From Anseranas semipalmata (Eukaryota > Chordata > Aves > Anseriformes > Anseranatidae): a stretch of 64,000 bases of DNA. Position 1 is the first letter of the stretch. The number at the start of each line of letters is the position of its first letter. This document shows positions 13,601 to 25,160 of the stretch, in pieces. The position numbers and the translations under genes were made by a program. The stretch lies in assembly GCA_013399115.1 (NCBI GenBank), contig VXAA01005609.1, positions 525,449 through 589,448 of the forward strand, in the 5' to 3' direction. The notes under the pieces are model-generated. The model ran no database searches and was not told the origin of the DNA. It was given only the letters and a program-made list of their open reading frames with translations.

Positions 13601-14094
13601 GCATCCATGCCTGAGTTAAAGTTAAAATTAATATACTTCTAGTGCTTTGTCTTTCTGAAAACTTCAGATTATCAAATCAAGGGCTAGATTCGTAAGGGGA
13701 GCATAGTCTAACTATCGGACTTTATACCAACAAGTAAATGTTCAACAGGTCACAATGAGAACATGAGATGGTGCTCCAGTAGTAACAGTACTCGTTTGTG
13801 GGGAAAGGGAAGAAGAAGACCTAGATTCTTCTTTGTGCTCTAATAAATATTTCTGTGCTTTGAATAAAGTGGATCAGCTCCAATGAGAACTTGCTTTAGT
13901 CTGGTAGTTACTAAATTCACCTGGATTGATGTGGGGTTCAGATTCCTCTTAGAAGAAGGGATTGCATTTGAGGCTCTCATAGCAAAGGTATCCAAACTGC
14001 CCATGTGTTTGTTAAAAAGGGGACAACTGCATCTTCTCTTTCTCTTTCTGGGAACTTTCCTGGTGGACCAGTCCACTGACAAAGTTTAGAGAAA
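4653..14094. other. Intergenic, no gene seen
   Basis: About 9.4 kb without a supportable gene. Two GC-richer islands (about 4850-5340 and 8890-9100) carry open frames on both strands with no recognisable domain, so they look like composition effects. Simple repeats: poly-A near 6233-6254, (AAAT)n near 6968-6987, (GGTTT)n near 10020-10041 and AACC repeats near 12420-12436. Confidence 0.55.
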
Positions 14095-15865
14095 AGTGAG
14101 GAGCTAAATAACTGCACTGTCAGGACTTGTACAAGTCTGTCGGCAGCAAAAGGAAGGCTGGGGGAAAGTGTGGGCCTGCTGCTGAATCGGGTGATGGGGG
14201 TGACACAAAAAAAGCAGAGGAACTCAATGTATTCTTCATCTCTGTCTTTACTGGTAAGATTTGATTTCACTAATCCCAGGCCCCTGCAACCACTGGGAAC
14301 ATCTGGAGCAATGAAGACTTACTCTCAGTAGAACAAATCAGAACATTTAAAGAATTTGGACATAAACAATTCCATGGGACCTGATGGGCTGCATCCACAA
14401 GTGCTGCGGGCAGATGTCATTGTGAGGCCACTCTCAAGTATCTTTGAAAGGTCACAGTGATCAGAGGAGGTTCCTGAGGATGAGAAGAAAGCAAATGTCA
14501 TGCCTTGCACCAAGAAGAGGAGAATGAGGATGTGGGCAACTACAGGCAACGCAGCATAACCTTGATACCTGGGAAGGTGATGGAGCAAATAATTCTGGAA
14601 ACAAGTTCCAAATATATTAAGGACCTGAAAAAGATTGGGAGTCATCAGTGTTGATTTATGAAGGGAAGATCATACCTGACAGACCTGATAGCTTTCTGTG
14701 ATGAAATGATTAACTTGGTGAACGAGGAGAGGGCAGCGGATGTTAATCATCTTGCTTTAGCAAGGCTTTCAACCCTGGCAGCCATAACATCTTCATTAAC
14801 AAAACTGATGACTAGACAAGTGGACAGTGAGGTAGACTGAAAACTAGTTGAAATGCCAGGCTCAAAAGAGTATAATCAGTGGCACGAGGTCAATATTGGA
14901 GCCAATACCATTTAACATGTTCATTAATGGTCCCTCATGATGGGACAGAATGCACCCTCAACTGAAACCCTCAGACAGCTGAAAACTGGGAGTGGCTGGT
15001 ACACTAGATGGTTGTGCTACCATTCAGAGGGATCTCACCAAGCTGGAGAAACCAGCCAAGAGGAATCTTATGGAGTTTAACAAAGGGAAGTGCCAAATCC
15101 TCCAGCTGGGAGTAATGCCCCCACACATCAATGAATTCAGGTAACTGTGCCTAGGCTGGCAACCAAATGGCTGGGAAGTAACTTTACAGAAAAGGAGCTG
15201 GGAGTCCTGGTGAACACCAGCTTGAACATGAACTAGCAATGTGCCCTTGTGGCAAAGAAGGCCAACAGCCTCCTGGGCTGCATTAGGAGAAGTGTTGCCA
15301 ACAAGCTGAGGAAGTTGATCATTCCTCCCCTACTCAGCACTGGTGAGATGCATCTGGAGTGCTGGATCCAGTTCTGGGCTCCACCATACAGGAAAGATAG
15401 GGTTTTGGTGGAGCAAGTCCAGCAAAAACCACAAAAATGATTGACTGGAACATTTGTCATATGAGGAGTGGCTGAGAGAGCTGGTACTGTTCAGCCTGAA
15501 GTAGAGAAGACTCGGGGAGATTTTATCAGTTTACCTAAATACCTAAAGTTGGGGTGAGTAAGGAAGATGCAGACAGACTCTTCTCAACAGCCTCCAGTGA
15601 AGGTACAAGATGCAACAGGCACAAACTGACATACAGGAAGTTCTTTCTAAACAGAAGAAAAAGATTTTTTATTATTATTTTTTGTTTTACTCTGGTGGTG
15701 GTCAAACACTGGATCAGGCTGCCCAGAGAGGCTGTGGAGTCTCTCTGCTTCGACATATTCAGAATGCAACAGGACACAGCCCTGGGCAACCTGCTCTAGT
15801 TGACCCTGCTCTAAGCAAGGGGTTGCACTAGATCATCTCTAGAGATCTTGTGGTTCTTTGACTTA
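14095..15865 (+). mobile_element. CR1 LINE, about 1.8 kb, degenerate, covering part of the reverse transcriptase ORF to near the 3' end
   Basis: Long sense-strand match to CR1 ORF2 in the expected order. Recognisable segments: AATGTATTCTTCATCTCTGTCTTTAC (about 14228), CCATGGGACCTGATGGGCTG (about 14372, the GPDG motif region), CTGGGAAGGTGATGGAGCA, CTGACAGACCTGATAGC, AAGGCCAACAGCCTCCTGGGCTGCATTAGGAG, and GGATCAGGCTGCCCAGAGAG near the 3' end. The reading frame is broken by many stops and indels, so it is not active. The 5' part is truncated. It lacks a good terminal octamer repeat, ending near TCTTGTGGTTCTTTGAC. Confidence 0.88.
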
Positions 15866-17434
15866 GTTACTTGCATTGATTTCAACAGTATCTAATTCTT
15901 CCAGGTTCACTGGTTGTAAAGAGATTTCTGATGTTTCCCAAGTTGTGCATGCCAAAGGGACCTAACCGTGGGACACAGGTTCATACTGCGGCATTTAAAT
16001 ACTGCCTATTATAGATACAGCCCGAGGGTATTCTGTGTGGCCAAACTGTTCAAGCACTGTGAAATATGCACAAACTTTAAGAAACCTATGGACTTCAGAG
16101 TGAAATGTTGCTTTTAATAGGACATACGTAACAACTGATGTTTTAGTACCATGGGCATATTATTGCCAAAAAAAATCTCCTTAAAGAAATAAGGCTATTT
16201 AATTAAGCGTGAATTAAATAGATTGCTACATGCAATTGCATTTTCTTTGCTACTATAAGTCTTCGTTCCTTCTATCTCTCTTTTTTCTTTTTTTAAAGAA
16301 TTTTGTAATTTATTTAGGTATATAGAGAATAAAGACATTTATACAAACCAAAATGTGATAATAGTACTGTTATTTTAGTGATTATATGGTATTACTAATA
16401 TTTTTTTCTTTTTTTTTTTTTTGACCCTAAAAAGTATAACTAGAAGTACTCACGAAGTGTTGTAAGTCTTCCATAAGATACCATAAAGAGCAGGCTTACT
16501 ACTTGACAGTCTTAGCAAAGGAAGGTGAGTGGGTACTGAAATGTATTTGGAAAGTTTAAAAAAATAAAATAAAATTTGACTTTGAAATCAAAGCCAGAAA
16601 TGGGTTGAGCTTGGACACAACTGATGGTTTCTACAATGCGAATCAAAGGTGTCCTCTGGAGTGACCAAATGCTGAATAATTAGGCTTTATAGCTTAAAAT
16701 CTACTTTAAAGTTTTGTCTGAAAGCTTATTAGTGGTTAACATGTGCAAAGCACTGCAGATCTGAGTCATAAGGGATCAATGCTGTTCTGCCTTATCTTCT
16801 TCCAAATTCTCCCTCTCATGTTCTGCATCAAGTACATGAAACCAGCTCACCAGCAGTACTTATGCAGTGATGAAAAGCTGATAGCAATACTCTCATAGTC
16901 TCTCCCTGATTTACCCGTGGTGTCAAGCACAGACAGAAGTTCCACAAACTCATTTGTATGCACTGTCCACCCACAAACTTTATCTCGTTGTGTGAGCGTT
17001 GAGTCACCGACAGGTAGTTCTTGTTCAAGTCTCAGCTTCATGTAAGCTGTGGGTAATAACAAAAGATATTTCAGTCTCACTCTCAGTAATGATAAAAGTA
17101 AGGTACAAATAATTTCTTTATAGCAAAACCCCCTCAGATCAACAGAAAGAAGTGAACAGCAAGTTCCACTTAGGAGCACCTGCTGATTTGTTCACCTACT
17201 AGGAGCTTTCATCCAGATCAAGAAATCACTGGTGGACCATATCAACTGGATCACTTTTGTCCACATGCTGGCTGACCTCGTCAAAAAACTCTCAAGAAGC
17301 CTAGAAGGTAAATACTAAGTTTAGAGAGGATGTGTTGACACCGCCCAAACAGATCATATTTATCCAGGTGCAAGCTAATTCTAGTCTTTACGGCAGTTTC
17401 TACTGCTTTGCCTGGAACAGATGTCAGGCTTGCT
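15866..17434. other. Intergenic, no gene seen
   Basis: AT-rich, with T-rich runs near 16279-16296 and 16400-16422. The open frames between 16828 and 17179 overlap on one strand and have no recognisable domain. A possible continuation of the antisense LINE begins near 17200 but is too diverged to call. Confidence 0.5.
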
Positions 17435-17960
17435 GCCCTTTAGTATTACCCATTCTGCCCCCCCCCTTTTTCTCCCTTGAATAATTTTAGAGATTGGTGT
17501 CACACTGCTACCCTCCAGTCTCCAGGCTCAGAGAAAGCTGGTTAGGCACTACCATTAGCAGATCTGTTCCTCCGTACCTGCACTCCCCTAAGAAGCTCAG
17601 GTGCCTAGCATACAGTCCTGGGGACTTGGTGCTCTGCATGTTTTGGATGAGAGCTGTTCCCAGTCACTCTGGTTTCAGGCAGAGTCTCTGCTGCCTCCCT
17701 CAGAAAGAAGGGTTCAAGTATGGGAGTCACCTGCTTATTCCAGTGAACACATGCAAATACATAATTTAGCTTCTCTGCAAAGGTTTTGGCCTCTCTTCTC
17801 TTTTACTCTGCAGTTGTCATTTGGTCCATCAGACTCTGGTGGTCTTCTTGGTCTTGATGTGTCTAAAAAGGATTTAGTATTAGCTCTGATTCCTCTTGCT
17901 AGTTACTGCTCACACTTTTTTTTTTCTTTCTCTCTGTTCTCTTTTAATGTTTTGGTTTAT
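17435..17960 (-). mobile_element. Ancient LINE fragment (CR1/L3-like reverse transcriptase region), antisense
   Basis: Read on the minus strand, the segment at 17490-17630 contains CAAGTCCCCAGGACTGTATG followed by GACTGGAGGGTAGCAGTGTG and ACACCAATCT. This is the order seen in old amniote LINEs at the 'KSPGPDG...DWR.A.V.PI' part of the reverse transcriptase. The flank up to about 17930 (TAAAAAGGATTTAGTATTAG on the + strand) fits the region before it. It is very diverged with no intact ORF. Family assignment is tentative. Confidence 0.45.
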
Positions 17961-19956
17961 GATTTTTTCTGGTTTTGTTGTTGTTGTTTAATTTGGAGAT
18001 GTCTTCAACTTCTTGTTTCTGATAACCTCCCTCGTGGTGACGTTATCTCGTGCCCACTTCCTTTCAGCACATCTCAAAGCTTCAGCACACACTGACGCTG
18101 TGCTGCGTGTTCTTACTCTTTCTAGCTGCTCCTTTTAGTTTCCCTTTCACAAGCTTCTCATTTCTGTCTCTGTTCCTTTTGAAACTGGGTGTGAATGCTT
18201 GGCCTTTGTCAAGCCTGCGGGAATTTTGAATATAAACACAGGAACAGCTACCATAAGCTGAAGATCTAGAACAAGATCTTGCACATTAATGAGGACCAAA
18301 TGAAGGGCTGCATCTCTTCTGTGGCTTCCTTCTCCAACTGCTCTGTGAAGTGATACTGATGGAGTCAACGGTGGTTACCAAAAGTACAGTTTCTGCAGAT
18401 TCATTACTATGTACGCTTGAAGCTGGCATTTCAGTCCATGCAGAGCCTGTGTCACCTGCTGGGTTCCTACTTTGTTCATTTGATTTGATTATAAGAGCTC
18501 ACTAGCAAACTTCCCTGCCCTATGAACAACAGAGGTGACTCTTACCTTTTCTATATATTTTATGTCCTGGCACTGTGATGTCCAATACGTCTAGTATGTC
18601 TCTGTCTTCGTATAAGACTAGACATTTGATTTCCCTCAATTTATTTATTAGATTTTTAGCATTTGTGTAAAAGTATGTGTGTTGGCGGTTTTGTTCCCTT
18701 CCCCATCTCCCATTCAAAATGCACCCTGTTTGTTTTCTGTTCCCTGTTTCTGCTCCCTGGCCTCTTCTGCAGTCAAAAAGGCAAAATTTCTATGCTTTTG
18801 CTCGTGGCATACTGAACTGCTTGTTCCCCACACAGGCTGCTCTTCAATTTATAGCTTAATTACAACCTTCATGACTTTTCAGAGTGCCAGCAGTTTAGCC
18901 CCCAATGAGTCCATCCTTTCCACAGAAGCTCTTTTTATCCCAGATATGCTCCCAAGTCCAGATCAATGTGAAATTTTGCTCTTTATACCATCCTTTCAGC
19001 TGCACTTTGAAAACTTGTTTCTTTCTGGTCACACACAGGGCAGTGGGGATAGCACTGCTGGAGAAGGTCTCATCTTCATCTTCCCTCCAACAAGCTGAAT
19101 TTTGCCTCCAGAACATCATGTGAGGAACAAAACCACAAGCTCTTCCCCAGCACTTTTAGGAAACTGACCTGCTTTGCATATTTAAAGACAAAAAAAAAAA
19201 CCAAAACACTCTTTCATTTAATTTTAAAAGCCCTTCCACCTGAATTAGTTTTTATTTGCTTAAAAAACATTTCCCAAATTGTAACTGGTTATCTTTTAAA
19301 CCATCCCTCCAAACTAAGTTTTTTTGTAATAAATTTATTGTGTTACAAAATATTATCTGAGTAGCCAGATCCCACAAACATAATTTGAAAAATAACCTTA
19401 CACTGGCACAGTAACAACAGAAAATGGCTTTTGAGGAGATTGAACATATTAATGCTGTCAGTAGAACTACTACACCGAGACACAGCTTCCATTAAAAACC
19501 CACAATGCAGATGTCAGAAACCCTTTCTTAAACTGCTACAAAAGAGTATCATTCACCACTTACTCTGAGGTTTTAAGCAGTTCTCTGAATGTTAAAGCAC
19601 TGCTTTTATTATTCTGTTGTTGTTCCAGGAGCACATAGAGATCCCAGCAGGAGTCAGAGCTAAACCAACACATGCAGAAAGACATTCCCCACTATAAACA
19701 GACAAGATGCAGAGGAGTGGATGCATCCACACGCCTTTCTTTGTCTCATTTCTCAAACCTGTTTCTAGTATTTCAGGAGGCCTTGTATAATCTGGGTTTG
19801 AATATGCTGCAGGACAGAGCTGCGGGCAGCACTAGAGAAGTTGGCAAGGCCAAATTTGGGTAAAAAAAGGGAGGCTGGTATTAGAATGAAGGTTTGTAAT
19901 TCCTTTTTATTAATTCTGGAAGTTACCTACCATGTTTCTGTGTACTGGGAGAAAGA

Positions 19957-20089
19957 ACAGTCTCTAAAATGCTATAGTAACATATAGTATAGTATAGCCC
20001 TTGTAAGCCCACCAAAATACATCCTTTCCCTCTGCCCCCAACCAAGCAGCAGACAGGTAAGAATAGACAGTCTCTAAAATGCTATAGTA
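19957..20089. repeat. 87-bp insertion flanked by a 23-bp perfect direct repeat; insert is an inverted copy of 22.16-22.23 kb
   Basis: The 23-bp direct repeats (19957-19979 and 20067-20089) are identical; each starts ACAGTCTCTAAAATGC. Between them, 19993-20065 is the reverse complement of 22162-22234 with 2 mismatches in 73 positions. The remaining bases at the left end are a short TAGTA expansion. The structure looks like a repair-associated templated insertion with a duplicated target, rather than a transposon. Confidence 0.8.
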
Positions 20090-20946
20090 TGGGCTCCCCA
20101 GCAGAGAGGGGAAGAAATTACCATCTCCAAAGACTCTTCCCACTCTTGGGAGATGCTAGAGGTAGCAAATCCTTTTCCAGCATTCTCTTTGTGCTCACTG
20201 CCATGGGATGCACTCAACCTAGCCAGAAAAACCAGATTACCAACGTGTTGATTGTAAAAGAGGGAGGAAGGCTGCTCAGGCAAAGTATCTATTTAATGTG
20301 GTGAGCAGAAGAGAGATGGGGTGGAGATTTATGGGTAGATAGGTGTTGACGCTTTCTGCAGGTAATGCTATTGTTATAAACATATGGGCAGAAAAGCAAA
20401 GAAAATATCTGTTGATGAGCAAGAAAACCCCCTGCTAGAAATATAAGGCTCTTAGTCATGACGTTGGCATCTCCAAATGCGTTTTGATTGGAAAGGCAGT
20501 GTCATCGGCTTGGAAGCAAGAGGAAAGGCTGCTGTGCATTAATGTCAGCTCTGTGGTGGAGTCCCTTCTATATCTAAAATTCTCCATTTGGTTATCTCTG
20601 TTGGTATGTTTGAAGTTTGCTCTGCTGTTAGTGCTGCTTTGCTGTAGGTATGTATGAAGACATGATAACATTTGTGATTTTCAATGCAGAAATTGTTCAC
20701 CTATTATGCTGTAATGCTGCTGTGCAGCTCACATTAAATGCAGAAGCTTCATCAATAAAGCTAGGATAAATCCTTTAAGAATAGGCTTTGACATTGGTAT
20801 AATTTTAATAAGCTTTGGCACAAAATCAGTTTTTCAATTAACATAAAACCGTACAAGATTTTCATAGGTTATCATATGACACAAACACGCATGTTTTAAT
20901 ATTATTTCCTGCACTGTTCTCACTGTTCTCTCATAAATACTGATTT

Positions 20947-21015
20947 TTGTTGTTGTTGTTGTTGTTTGTTTGTTTGTTTTGTTCTGGTTTGGTTTGGTTT
21001 GGTTTTGGTTAGTTT
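20947..21015 (+). repeat. Simple-repeat block TTG / TTTG / GGTTT
   Basis: A compound microsatellite: about seven TTG units, then TTTG units, then GGTTT units, followed by diverged copies. Likely length-polymorphic. Confidence 0.85.
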
Positions 21016-22161
21016 GGGGTTTTTGTTTGCAGAGTGATCGCTCCCTTTACAGCCATCTACCTTGAGGAAATACTTTCTCATCCTCCTTTTTCAAATTTGG
21101 TGTAATTAAAACACATGTGACAAGAGGCGGACAACACTCTTCCACAGGCGAGAGGCACATTAATTAGGTCAGAGGACCAGCAAGTTCAGCAGAGGAAAGG
21201 TTGTTTGAAATACTGCCTTTGAAAGCTGGCTTCATTAAAAAGAGATGTATAGGAGCTTTTTACCTTTTTGGGCACGGGGAAAGATGATGTACCATGGAGG
21301 GAGAGGAATGAGAGGACTTTCCAAGTTCTGTTCTCCAGCTGCCCGTAGCAGTGTTACCCAGCACTAATACCATAAACAGATAACCAGTTGTATAAACGTT
21401 GATGTGCACCAACTCTTTATGCAAACAGAAGTATGTTGACTCTACTCAGGTCAGAAGCAGGCAGCCTGGAAGTTACTGGTGACAACTGGTAGTCTGGTAA
21501 CAGACATGGGAGCTGGCTTTTGTGGGTAGGTTGTTTGGATTTCTGGTTGAGCTCCTGGGATTCAACTCCTGGGTTTTGGGAGCATCTGGCTGCAAGGAAT
21601 ATTTGGCCTTGCTATTTGACTGCCACATATGCAGCTCCACCCAAATAGTATTTTCCAGTGTGCAGAGCCTTCTAATTCCTGTAGCTCTGCTCAGTGTGTC
21701 CTACAGAGATCAGTGCTGTCACTGTGGACTTTGCCCTGCACCGGCCGCCAGGTAGAGTGACAGTCCTTTGCCATAGTAGGGGACTGCATGGCATCAGAGC
21801 ACGCAAAAGTTGGTTAGCCACAGAGACACTGCGCAAGCCCACTGGAGGGTTAACAAACACAATTTGCTTATTAGCTCTTAGCTGATCATTTCCACAGACC
21901 TCAGAACATTGCCCTGCAAGTTTTTTATCTTAGTAGAAGACAAAAAAAAGAAGCAACGACAACAAAAAAGTGCATTTGCATTCATTTTTTTAATGTTCTT
22001 GATATAAAAAACAGCAAAACTATTGTATACATGTCAACAGGCATTGTGGTTTTCAATAACTTCCTATATTTTAAACTTCTGTCATCAAAACACAGCCTTC
22101 TTGTATTGTGCTGGATGAGTAAAGCAGTTCAGCCAAGCAGTTGTACAGATCTGAGTCTGTA

Positions 22162-22234
22162 TATTCTTACCTGTCTGCTGCTTGGTTGGGGGCAGAGGGA
22201 AAGGATGTATTTTGGTGGGCTTACAGGGGCTGTA
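22162..22234. repeat. Inverted partner (probable donor) of the insertion at 19993-20065
   Basis: Reverse complement of 19993-20065, 71 of 73 bases matching. The core includes GTCTGCTGCTTGGTTGGGGG and AAAGGATGTATTTTGGTGGG. It has no flanking direct repeat, unlike the 20.0-kb copy, so it is the more likely source. It is not recognisable as a known transposon. Confidence 0.8.
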
Positions 22235-22516
22235 TGTTGTTTATCTCCTTTTATATTAATGTATGGCAGAGTAAGTGTAGGGGACACACATGCACACGTA
22301 ACTGAAACTAACAGGAATGAGTGTAAACAGCAATCTTTACTATCCTTGGGCATTCTTTAATTTCTGAGTCAGGGTCAGGGCCTGATCCTGTTGTTATCTA
22401 GCATGGTATTACATAAACAGATAAATGAAAAAGAACCTCAAATTGGAAACGCACATTGGAGAGTACATGTTGTATACGTTAAGATGTCTTAAGAGAACCT
22501 CCCTCCTCTGCTGATA

Positions 22517-22602
22517 CATGTTCAGTAAATAGCATGCTGTTAATTTCAAAATTGCTGGCGTATGTTCAGTAAATATCCACTGCATGCTATTAGTTTCAAA
22601 GT
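22517..22602 (+). repeat. Diverged tandem duplication, about 44-50 bp unit
   Basis: Two adjacent copies share ATGTTCAGTAAAT (22518 and 22562), GCATGCT and TAATTTCAAA/TAGTTTCAAA. The second copy has a small insertion (ATCCACT-like) in the middle. Confidence 0.7.
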
Positions 22603-23862
22603 TAAACTCTTTACACCAAAGCCGGGACAGTTGGTTATTACATTAAAAATAACGTGCATTTGGAAAGATTCATGGGGATTCAGGGTTCACACCTAGTGCT
22701 TCTTATTATGATGTTTTATTTAAAAAGAGACACACCATCCCACCACATATTTAATTTTAGTTTCAATAGCTTGCTTTTGTATCAGACTCCCCAGTGGGGA
22801 ATTTCTGCCTCCCACTCTCTGCATGGCGACATGAGCATTTTGCTCTTCCAGAAAACAAACACTTTCTGGTAGTAGAGCTTCAGTTTTGCTGCAGCTGTGG
22901 ACCCCTATCTGCCTGAAACTGATTTCTGATCTTAAGAATAGCTCCTGCCTTCGCAGCCAGGTCTGGCTCTGTGGTTTCCAGCAGCACAGAATAGTTGCTT
23001 ACTTACAAATGCCTGGTTTTGTTCACTTTCTTTCCGCTCAATTCCCAGTCCGGCACACCCTCCACTCCTGCCTTCCCCGGGTGGCCAGATTCCTATGTGA
23101 TGGGCACATCTGAAACGCATAAAACAGACTGCATGTTGCCCTTCCCAGCTTCATGAAGATCTAGTGTTTCTCTCCCTGAACGACTTCTCCTCTAAGTCAA
23201 ATCAAAATAGATTTTTCTAGCCAAAACGTTTTTTCCTTGCAACTTTGCAAGTGCTTTCTTGCACAGCTGGGGTTACAGCCTTTCCAGGTCAGCACTGAAT
23301 CACAGAACACACGGCTATAAACAGACACAATTTTATTTTACATACTTTCTGTCAGCTCTCCTTCTTTCCCTTTTCCTCCTTCAGGCCAACTGGTTGTCTG
23401 TCTCTTTGTGCTTTTATTTTTGGTTTCTGTAACTTCCTGTATTCAGCATCATAATTTTCTCAGCAACAACTATTTCATCTGCTCCCAGTCCCATTCCCTC
23501 CTCCCCCTTCCCCTTCCCTGGCAGAAGCAGATCAGCTCATTGCAATTTTAGCTTCTAGCAACTTGAAAATGCCAACTCTTAGAAAGTATCGCACCGCTGC
23601 CTGCCACTGTACTGCTCCCTCTTCAGCGGGGAAGACAGCCAACACAGGTCTGTGACAGGCAGGAAGGGAGGATGTGGTGGCCTTGCTGGGGATGTCCCTG
23701 CAGGAGCTGTGTCCCCTGGCCTGCCACCTGCTGCCAGGGCCTCCCTGAGGGCCCAGCAACCAGGCTGCAGAGGCCCAGGCAGCATGGGCACAACACGGAG
23801 CGACCCATGGGGATGCCAGGGCCCTCAGCTGCCGCCCAGGAGGGCAGAGGCCCCCACCTGCA

Positions 23863-23942
23863 GCCTGTGGGGACAGGCTGTGGGGACGGCCTGTGGCGAT
23901 GGCCTGTGGGGACAGGCTGTGGGGACAAGCTGTGGGGAGGGT
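23863..23942 (+). repeat. 13-bp GC-rich minisatellite, about six units
   Basis: CTGTGG recurs with an exact 13-base step at 23865, 23878, 23891, 23904, 23917 and 23930. Most units read GCCTGTGGGGACA or a one- to three-base variant, and most carry a GGGG run. It lies about 0.7 kb upstream of the LY75 CpG island. Confidence 0.9.
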
Positions 23943-24029
23943 GGTTGCCCACAGCCCTCAGCCTGGCACTGCGCTACCCCAATGGGACCAACCAGGCCTC
24001 ACACCAGGCCCCGGCATGTGGCCCTGCCG

Positions 24030-24057
24030 CCGGGGGGGGGAGGGGGGGGTGAGGGTG
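24030..24057 (+). repeat. G-rich run (G9-A-G8 followed by GGG)
   Basis: Nine Gs, one A, eight Gs and then TGAGGGTGG. On the G strand this could form a G-quadruplex. It is also a likely sequencing-error hotspot, so the exact run lengths should be treated with care. Confidence 0.8.
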
Positions 24058-24099
24058 GCTTATAAAAAAATGTGATTTGATCCACTCTTAGTTGTTTTA

Positions 24100-24540
24100 C
24101 TTTAGTGTCTGCTATTACTAGTTACTTTTTTTTTCTGTATTTTTTTTTGCTGCCTTTTCTTCACTTTTATCACATACTCTTTCCCTTTGAACTTTTTTAA
24201 AACTTTGTTTTTAGTTTTAATTGCCATGTGTAAATTAGGTCTGGTTCTTCACTTTTTCTTCAACTTTTGTCCTCTTAGAATTTCCACTTAATTTCCTTTT
24301 AACTCTGATTACTTTTTTTTTTTTTTCGAATACTATGAGGTAATTAGGTGTACTTTTCAATTTCTTATTCATTTCTTCTCGTTTTTGCTCGGGTTTTTTC
24401 CTCATTCTTCTTCACTTCCTTTTTCTTTCTCTTTTCCTCTTTTTTTTTCCTCCTCATTTTTCTTCACTTTCCCCGTCCTTTACTCATTTTTGCTCTCATT
24501 TCCCCACTTGTGAGTCCTCTTTCTCTTTCCTTTGTCTAAT
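24100..24540 (+). repeat. Pyrimidine-rich tract, about 440 bp
   Basis: A strongly strand-asymmetric region dominated by T and C (runs such as TTTTTTTTTCTGTATTTTTT and TTTCTTTCTCTTTTCCTC), ending at the CpG island. The long open frame inside it (24348-24539, rich in F, S and L) is a translation of low-complexity sequence, not a membrane protein. Confidence 0.8.
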
Positions 24541-25160
24541 TTCCCTCAGCGCTAACTCCGCTCTGCCCGGTACAACCGCCCCGACCCGGCCCCGCCGCCC
24601 CGACCCCGCACACCNNNNNNNNNNNNNNNNNNNNNNNNNNNNNNNNNNNNNNNNNNNNNNNNNNNNNNNNNNNNNNNNNNNNNNNNNNNNNNNNNNNNNN
24701 NNNNNNNNNNNNNNNNNNNNNNNNNNNNNNNNNNNNNNNNNNNNNNNNNNNNNNNNNNNNNNNNNNNNNNNNNNNNNNNNNNNNNNNNNNNNNNNNNNNN
24801 NNNNNNNNNNNNNNNNNNNNNNNNNNNNNNNNNNNNNNNNNNNNNNNNNNNNNNNNNNNNNNNNNNNNNNNNNNNNNNNNNNNNNNNNNNNNNNNNNNNN
24901 NNNNNNNNNNNNNNNNNNNNNNNNNNNNNNNNNNNNNNNNNNNNNNNNNNNNNNNNNNNNNNNNNNNNNNNNNNNNNNNNNNNNNNNNNNNNNNNNNNNN
25001 NNNNNNNNNNCGGGGCGGCGGGCGCGGAGCGGCCTGCCGGGGGAGCGCGGGGCGCAGCGCCCTGCCGCAGCGCGGGTCAGGCTGTCAGCAGGTGAGGGCT
25101 GTGAGGAGGGAAGGCGAAAGTAGGGCGGTACGAGGTCCGGTAGTGACTGTGTGCCGCCCC
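24541..25160 (+). promoter_or_regulatory. LY75: LY75 CpG-island promoter region, interrupted by an assembly gap (N at 24615-25010)
   Basis: Sequence on both sides of the gap is very GC- and CpG-rich (CGCCCCGACCCGGCCCCGCC before it; CGGGGCGGCGGGCGCGGAGC after it). This is the only such island in the window and it sits about 2.1 kb before the first traced LY75 exon, so it is the expected promoter and first-exon location. The 396 N presumably hide the 5'UTR, the start codon and most or all of the signal peptide. No TATA box is visible in the sequenced part. Confidence 0.75.
25011..25091 (+). CDS. LY75: Candidate 3' end of LY75 exon 1 (tentative)
   Basis: CAG before GTGAGG at 25092 is a strong donor. 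It would leave one base of a split codon, exactly the phase needed by exon 2 (G+GC gives Gly). The frame is open back to the gap, ending AAARVRLSAG before GSDAFTI. Against it: the 27 visible residues are not hydrophobic, whereas a signal peptide is expected close to this junction. The coding part may therefore lie elsewhere in the gap, or this may be UTR. Confidence 0.35.

Larger units (their letters stand above)
17961..23862. other. Intergenic, no gene seen; holds several local duplications
   Basis: No supportable gene. An open frame at 17601-18095 overlaps the LINE fragment and is antisense to it, so it is not a gene. Local structures listed separately are the templated inverted insertion (19957-20089), its likely donor (22162-22234), a TTG/TTTG/GGTTT simple-repeat block (20947-21015) and a diverged 44-50-bp tandem duplication (22517-22602). 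GC content rises from about 23600 towards the LY75 promoter. Confidence 0.5.

Noticed and set aside
14658..15831. Several short open frames
   Set aside because: They are fragments of a degenerate CR1 reverse transcriptase or shadows of it, not host genes.
17601..18095. 164-codon open frame
   Set aside because: Overlaps the ancient LINE fragment on the opposite strand to its coding direction and includes T-rich low-complexity sequence.
23623..24065. Open frames on both strands upstream of LY75
   Set aside because: They translate the 13-bp minisatellite and G-rich run; the repeated peptides come from the DNA repeat.
24348..24539. Hydrophobic open frame resembling a membrane peptide
   Set aside because: Translation of a pyrimidine tract; F, S, L and P follow from T/C codons.
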